Assembly: GCA_012728535.1 (NCBI GenBank)
Contig: JAAYEX010000082.1
Location: forward strand, 1 to 10,658
Source of the DNA: Clostridiaceae bacterium
GTDB taxonomy: Bacteria > Bacillota > Clostridia > Saccharofermentanales > DTU023
Length of the DNA stretch: 10,658 nucleotides
Direction: 5' to 3'
Shown here in pieces: positions 7,036 through 10,658 of the stretch. Position 1 is the stretch's first letter. Every line of letters starts with the position of its first letter. A program made the position numbers and the translations under genes. The notes under the pieces were generated by a model. That model ran no database searches, was not told the origin of the DNA, and was given only the letters and a program-made list of their open reading frames with translations.

Positions 7036-7923
7036 ATGACATTTAATCAGCTCAATATATTTTGTCAGATAGTAGAGTTCGGCAGCGTCACCCGCGCGAG
7101 CAAACATCTCGGCATTCCACAGCCTGCAGCGTCTCGCGTTATCCGCTCACTGGAAAAGGAGTTCGGTCTTCCCCTCTTCGACACCGTCGGCAGAGGGATG
7201 GTGGTCAATGACAATGGCCGGCTGCTCTACGACTATGCCAAACAGATCCTCCAGCTTGATACTAAGCTCGCTTCCGAGATGCAGGCAAAAAAGCAGGAAC
7301 ACGATACTACTGTTTCAATTATTGTTGAAGCCGCCTCTTACCTCTTCCCCCACATCTGTACGGCTTTTAACTCCCGTTACGAAGATGCCAGCTTTAAGGC
7401 CCTCCATAGGGAACCGTCGGGAAGCAATGAAACCGGGAATTATCCACTTAAGCTTTACTCTTCACGTGAAATGCCGGCAGGTAAAAATACCGTTGTTCTG
7501 GCCGATGAGGAAATCCGGCTGGCAGTGCCCCGCGCAGGTCAGTTTGGCAGCAGGAAGGAAATCGAACTGAGTGAGGTTCGCAATATGGGTTTCGTCAGCT
7601 TGTTCAAAACCAGCGGTTTGAGGCAGATTACCGACTATTTCTGCCAGCAGGCGGGCTTTGAACCGAAGGTCATCTTCGAAACCGACAATTCTACGGCAGT
7701 CACCCGCTACGTCAACTCCGGACACGGTATCGCTTTTATACCGGAATTAACCTGGCCCAAAGACGACAGCGATGAGAATGTGCATCTGCTGTCGATCTCT
7801 GAGCCTAAGTGTCGCAGGTTTATTATTCTGAGTTCAGCCGAAAAGCAGCAGCTGAGCCGCTATGAAGTGTTGTTCTCTGAATTCCTTCAGGAATACTTTT
7901 ACAAGCTACAGAATAAATCATAG
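7036..7923 (+). CDS. LysR-family transcriptional regulator
   Basis: This 295-residue protein has the LysR winged helix-turn-helix at residues 1-60 (FCQIVEFGSVTRASKHLG, then QPAASRVIRSLEKEFG and LPLFDTVGRG). A linker helix covers about 61-88, and an effector-binding domain of the periplasmic-binding-protein type runs from about 92 to 290. The C-terminal half shows the usual pattern of a variable ligand site ending in VNSGHGIAFIPE (about 227-238). The first half of the effector domain is rather divergent from common LysR proteins. The gene is divergent from birA and convergent with the amidase gene, with the two stops overlapping by 6 bases and no terminator between them. LysR proteins usually control a nearby or divergent operon, so birA-bioY and the amidase are both possible targets, but a BirA operator already explains birA control. 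Family firm; target and ligand unknown. Confidence 0.9.
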   Translation: MTFNQLNIFCQIVEFGSVTRASKHLGIPQPAASRVIRSLEKEFGLPLFDTVGRGMVVNDNGRLLYDYAKQILQLDTKLASEMQAKKQEHDTTVSIIVEAASYLFPHICTAFNSRYEDASFKALHREPSGSNETGNYPLKLYSSREMPAGKNTVVLADEEIRLAVPRAGQFGSRKEIELSEVRNMGFVSLFKTSGLRQITDYFCQQAGFEPKVIFETDNSTAVTRYVNSGHGIAFIPELTWPKDDSDENVHLLSISEPKCRRFIILSSAEKQQLSRYEVLFSEFLQEYFYKLQNKS

Positions 7924-9393
7924 GGCAGGAGCAGATATCGGCGGTTTTCTGAACCGTGATAGTTGCTCAAATGAGTAAGCAATTTCAATCAACACGCCTT
8001 CGCTAAAGGGTCTTCCTGCAATCTCCAGTCCGACCGGTACACCGATCGGTGCCTGTTCTGAAGGCGCAAAGCCTGCAGGTACAGCTATTGAAGGAAAGCC
8101 CGTAGCTGAGCAAAGAACACCGTTTCGCTGCTGCTGACCTTCACCGATCTTACATACAAGCTGTTGCTGGTGTGGGTAGACCAGTGCATCTAGTTCGTGA
8201 TCGGCCATGATCTTCATGATCCTGGTCCGCATGGCAGCCTGACGGATCAGCTTTTGATTATATTCCGCAGTGCCGACATCAAGCTTAAGAGCCTTTTTCA
8301 GATTCTCCTCTATTCCCGGATGAAACTTTCCGCTTGCCAGTATCTCTTCCACTGAGTGAACCGGAGCATCCGGTCTTAGTCCTGACAGATAGGCATTTAA
8401 ATGAGTTTTTAAATCGTCAAAATGGACGCTGACTTCCCGGATCATCCGGTCGGAATCAATCTCATCGTCTAGTTCAACCAGAGTTGCTCCTCCTGCTTCA
8501 AAAACAAGCAAAGCTTCTTCCATTACCTTGTTTACTGACTCGTTGATCGCTTCCTTGCCAAAAAAGCTTCTCAGAACACCCAAACGTTTGCCCTTAAGAC
8601 CGTCTTCTTTCAAATATGGAAGGTAGCTCTCGGGCTGTCTGCCAATGCTCCAGGCTGTTTCTTCGTCATCCGGATCGTATCCGGCGATAACATCCAAAGT
8701 ACGAACACAGTCTTCGACTGTACGACAGATAGGTCCTGCCGTGTCCTGAGTCAGGCTGTAGGGCACAATTCCTGCCCGGCTGACCAGGCCGACTGTAGGT
8801 CTGAGACCGACTGCACTGCAGGCCGATGCAGGGCTCCTGATTGAGTTTATCGTATCGGTTCCGATGCCGATGATGCCGATATTCGCTGCTATTGCGGCAC
8901 CGGTTCCACCGGAAGAGCCTCCGGGCGTTCTGGTCGGATCGTAGGGGTTGACTGATTGTCCCAGCATCGAGCTGATAGTCTCTCCCCAAATTGCAAATTC
9001 ATGCAGGTTGGTTTTTGCCAAAATAATGGCCCCTGCCTGACGTAGTTTTTTTGTGATAAAAGCGTCTTCATCAGGAATGAAAGCTTCCAGTGATTTAGAT
9101 CCGGCAGTAGTGGGCATGTCATGAGTCTCAACGTTATCCTTTAACATGACCGGTATGCCGTGTAGCGGACCGCAAAATTCACCTGTTTCTCTGAAAACCC
9201 GGTCCAGTTCAGCCGCTTCCGCCATGGCCTGAGGGTTTGTCATGATAATGGCGTTAATAGCAGGACCTTTATCCTCATAGGCGGCAATGCGGTCCAGGTA
9301 AGCTGTTATCAGTTCTTCAGCGGTCACATTTCCTGCTCTCATAGCAGCATGAACACGGGCAATAGTTGTTTCCATCAAATCAAAATTATTCAT
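7918..9393 (-). CDS. Amidase signature family hydrolase, substrate unknown
   Basis: This 491-residue protein cleaves an amide (or related) bond with a Ser-cisSer-Lys triad. Lys85 lies in MLKDN, the cis-serine Ser160 in TPGGSSGGTGAA, and the nucleophile Ser184 in GTDTINSIRSPAS. The spacings 85-160-184 (75 and 24) equal those remembered for fatty acid amide hydrolase. The usual GG before the nucleophile is replaced by Ile-Asn, a variant seen in some non-GatA amidases. A GatA role is unlikely because gatB and gatC are not next to it. There is no signal peptide, so it is cytoplasmic. The ATG at 9393 has AGGAGG at 9405-9400, 6 bases away. A terminator lies between it and the upstream decarboxylase gene, and no clear promoter of its own was seen, so expression may rely on read-through. 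The 3' end overlaps the convergent LysR gene by 6 bases. Confidence 0.9.
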   Translation of the reverse strand: MNNFDLMETTIARVHAAMRAGNVTAEELITAYLDRIAAYEDKGPAINAIIMTNPQAMAEAAELDRVFRETGEFCGPLHGIPVMLKDNVETHDMPTTAGSKSLEAFIPDEDAFITKKLRQAGAIILAKTNLHEFAIWGETISSMLGQSVNPYDPTRTPGGSSGGTGAAIAANIGIIGIGTDTINSIRSPASACSAVGLRPTVGLVSRAGIVPYSLTQDTAGPICRTVEDCVRTLDVIAGYDPDDEETAWSIGRQPESYLPYLKEDGLKGKRLGVLRSFFGKEAINESVNKVMEEALLVFEAGGATLVELDDEIDSDRMIREVSVHFDDLKTHLNAYLSGLRPDAPVHSVEEILASGKFHPGIEENLKKALKLDVGTAEYNQKLIRQAAMRTRIMKIMADHELDALVYPHQQQLVCKIGEGQQQRNGVLCSATGFPSIAVPAGFAPSEQAPIGVPVGLEIAGRPFSEGVLIEIAYSFEQLSRFRKPPISAPAL

Positions 9394-9412
9394 GATAATC
9401 CTCCTGTATCTA

Positions 9413-9457
9413 TCATAAAATAAAAATGGGAGGGAAATCGTATGAAATCCCTCCCAT
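9413..9457 (-). terminator. Rho-independent terminator after the decarboxylase beta-subunit gene
   Basis: On the minus strand, ATGGGAGGGA (9457-9448) and TCCCTCCCAT (9435-9426) form a perfect 10-bp stem with a 12-base loop, followed by TTTTATTTTA. It lies 18 bases after the beta-subunit stop and about 20 bases before the amidase ribosome binding site. It should end most upstream transcripts and allow some read-through into the amidase gene. Confidence 0.88.
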
Positions 9458-9475
9458 CTGATAAACTTTTCGGTT

Positions 9476-10639
9476 TTAGCCGAAGAAATTCAATAGTAAT
9501 CCGGCTGCTACTGCAGAACCGATTACACCGGCAACGTTCGGTCCCATGGCGTGCATGAGGAGGAAGTTGGAAGGATTGTATTTCTGCCCTTCTTTTTGTA
9601 CAACGCGTGCTGCCATCGGAACTGCAGATACGCCCGCAGCGCCGATCAAAGGATTGACTTTGCCCTTGGTCAGGACATACATAAGCTTGCCCAAGAGGAC
9701 ACCGCTGGCAGTTCCGATTGAGAAAGCTACCAGACCGAGAATAAGGATCTGAAGCGTTTGAGGCTTGAGGAAATTCTCAGCCGTTGCTGTCGCCCCTACC
9801 GTTGTTCCCAGGAAAAGAGATACAGCATACATCAGACCGTTCTCTATGGCATTGACCAATAGAGGTACTTGTTCGGATTCTTTCAGAAGATTGCCGAACA
9901 TCAGCATGCCGATCAGGGCTGCAGCTGAAGGCAGGAGAAGTATGGTGAAAATTGTAACCACGACCGGGAACAGAATTTTTTCCGTCTTGCTGACTTCACG
10001 GAGCTGTTCCATCTTGGTCTCGCGCTCTTTCTTTGTAGTGAGCAACTTCATTATAGGTGGTTGTATAAAGGGCACCAGCGCCATGTATGAATAGGCCGCA
10101 ATCGCAATCGCTCCCAGAAGTCCCGGCGAAAGCTTACCTGTCAAATATAAGGCAGTCGGTCCGTCAGCTCCGCCGATAATACCTATGGAAGCTGCTTCCT
10201 TAGGGGTGAAGCCCATAGCCAGGGCCCCAAGAAAGGTTATGAATATTCCAATCTGAGCCGCCGCGCCCAGGAGCAGGCTCTTGGGATTGGCAATCAGCGG
10301 ACCGAAATCTGTTGAGGCGCCTATGCACAGGAAGATTAAGGGTGGATAGATGCCAAGTGCCGTACCCTGATAGAGATAGTAGAGCAGGCCACCCGGTTCT
10401 GTGCCCAACGGGCCTGACATAAGGCCGCCTAGAGGCAAGTTAACCAGGAGCATACCGAAAGCTATCGGCAGCAGCAGGTATGGTTCAAAGCCTTTCTTTA
10501 TCCCCATATAAATCAGGATACAAGCTATCGTTACCATAATCAGCTTGCCGGGCAACATAATTCCGAAAAGCGGTGTGTCGAGCGAAAAGAGTTCGGGAAA
10601 ACCGGTACTCTTTAAAAAATCAACAATCATATCTAGCAT
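9476..10639 (-). CDS. Na+-translocating decarboxylase beta subunit (OadB/GcdB/MmdB family)
   Basis: This 387-residue protein has many membrane segments and is the channel subunit of the biotin-dependent sodium-pumping decarboxylases (oxaloacetate, glutaconyl-CoA or methylmalonyl-CoA). It releases CO2 from carboxybiotin and couples this to Na+ export across the cytoplasmic membrane. Residues known to matter in Klebsiella OadB are all found at matching spacing: Asp159 in IIGGADGPT (Asp203), Tyr185 (Tyr229), and the set Asn329, Gly333, Ser338 and Arg345 (Asn373, Gly377, Ser382, Arg389). The length is closer to that of GcdB/MmdB than to the roughly 430 residues of Klebsiella OadB. The ATG at 10639 has AGGAG at 10650-10646, 6 bases away. 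The partner subunits (carboxyltransferase, biotin carrier, small gamma/delta) would be expected upstream, beyond the right edge, so which decarboxylase this is cannot be decided here. Confidence 0.94.
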   Translation of the reverse strand: MLDMIVDFLKSTGFPELFSLDTPLFGIMLPGKLIMVTIACILIYMGIKKGFEPYLLLPIAFGMLLVNLPLGGLMSGPLGTEPGGLLYYLYQGTALGIYPPLIFLCIGASTDFGPLIANPKSLLLGAAAQIGIFITFLGALAMGFTPKEAASIGIIGGADGPTALYLTGKLSPGLLGAIAIAAYSYMALVPFIQPPIMKLLTTKKERETKMEQLREVSKTEKILFPVVVTIFTILLLPSAAALIGMLMFGNLLKESEQVPLLVNAIENGLMYAVSLFLGTTVGATATAENFLKPQTLQILILGLVAFSIGTASGVLLGKLMYVLTKGKVNPLIGAAGVSAVPMAARVVQKEGQKYNPSNFLLMHAMGPNVAGVIGSAVAAGLLLNFFG

Positions 10640-10658
10640 AGTGGTCTCCTACTGCAAG

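Noticed and set aside
8666..8989. Minus-strand open frame of 107 codons
   Set aside because: It is a shifted frame of the amidase gene, covering the catalytic serine region of the real frame.
9765..10094. Plus-strand open frame of 109 codons
   Set aside because: It is antisense to the decarboxylase beta subunit, whose key residues are all in place.

Overview
The window looks like part of the chromosome of an anaerobic Firmicutes-type bacterium (Clostridia or Negativicutes). This is inferred from four things: strong AGGAGG-type ribosome binding sites, use of GTG and TTG starts, a BirA with a DNA-binding domain next to a BioY biotin transporter, and a beta subunit of a sodium-pumping biotin-dependent decarboxylase. 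The species cannot be named from the sequence. All genes look intact except the first, which runs off the left edge. No tRNA, rRNA, CRISPR array, insertion sequence or phage gene was seen.

Layout. (1) Positions 1-1203, minus strand: the N-terminal 401 residues of a PucR-family regulator. (2) Positions 1207-1484: a 278-base divergent regulatory region with candidate promoters and a leader hairpin. (3) Positions 1485-5306, plus strand: a tight three-gene operon for a molybdenum hydroxylase of the xanthine dehydrogenase family (FAD subunit, 2x[2Fe-2S] subunit, molybdopterin subunit). (4) Positions 5356-5387: a bidirectional terminator. (5) Positions 5412-6894, minus strand: a birA-bioY operon for biotin attachment, sensing and uptake, with a recognisable BirA operator sitting on the birA -35 box. 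(6) Positions 7036-7923, plus strand: a LysR-family regulator. (7) Positions 7918-9393, minus strand: an amidase-signature hydrolase whose stop overlaps that of the LysR gene. (8) Positions 9476-10639, minus strand: the beta subunit of a Na+-translocating decarboxylase, followed by its own terminator.

How the genes may work together. PucR probably senses a nitrogen or purine-related signal and controls the hydroxylase operon. However, by-eye comparison with bovine xanthine oxidoreductase shows that the two residues holding the purine (Glu802, Arg880) are replaced, while the catalytic glutamate is kept, so the substrate is open. The biotin genes and the decarboxylase beta subunit are linked by logic: the decarboxylase needs a biotinylated partner, which BirA would make from biotin imported by BioY. 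The amidase and LysR genes have no clear assigned pathway.

The clearest points for follow-up are the non-classical active site of the hydroxylase, the BirA operator-promoter with a nearly leaderless birA transcript, and the hairpin in the hydroxylase leader. No wholly new type of system was seen.
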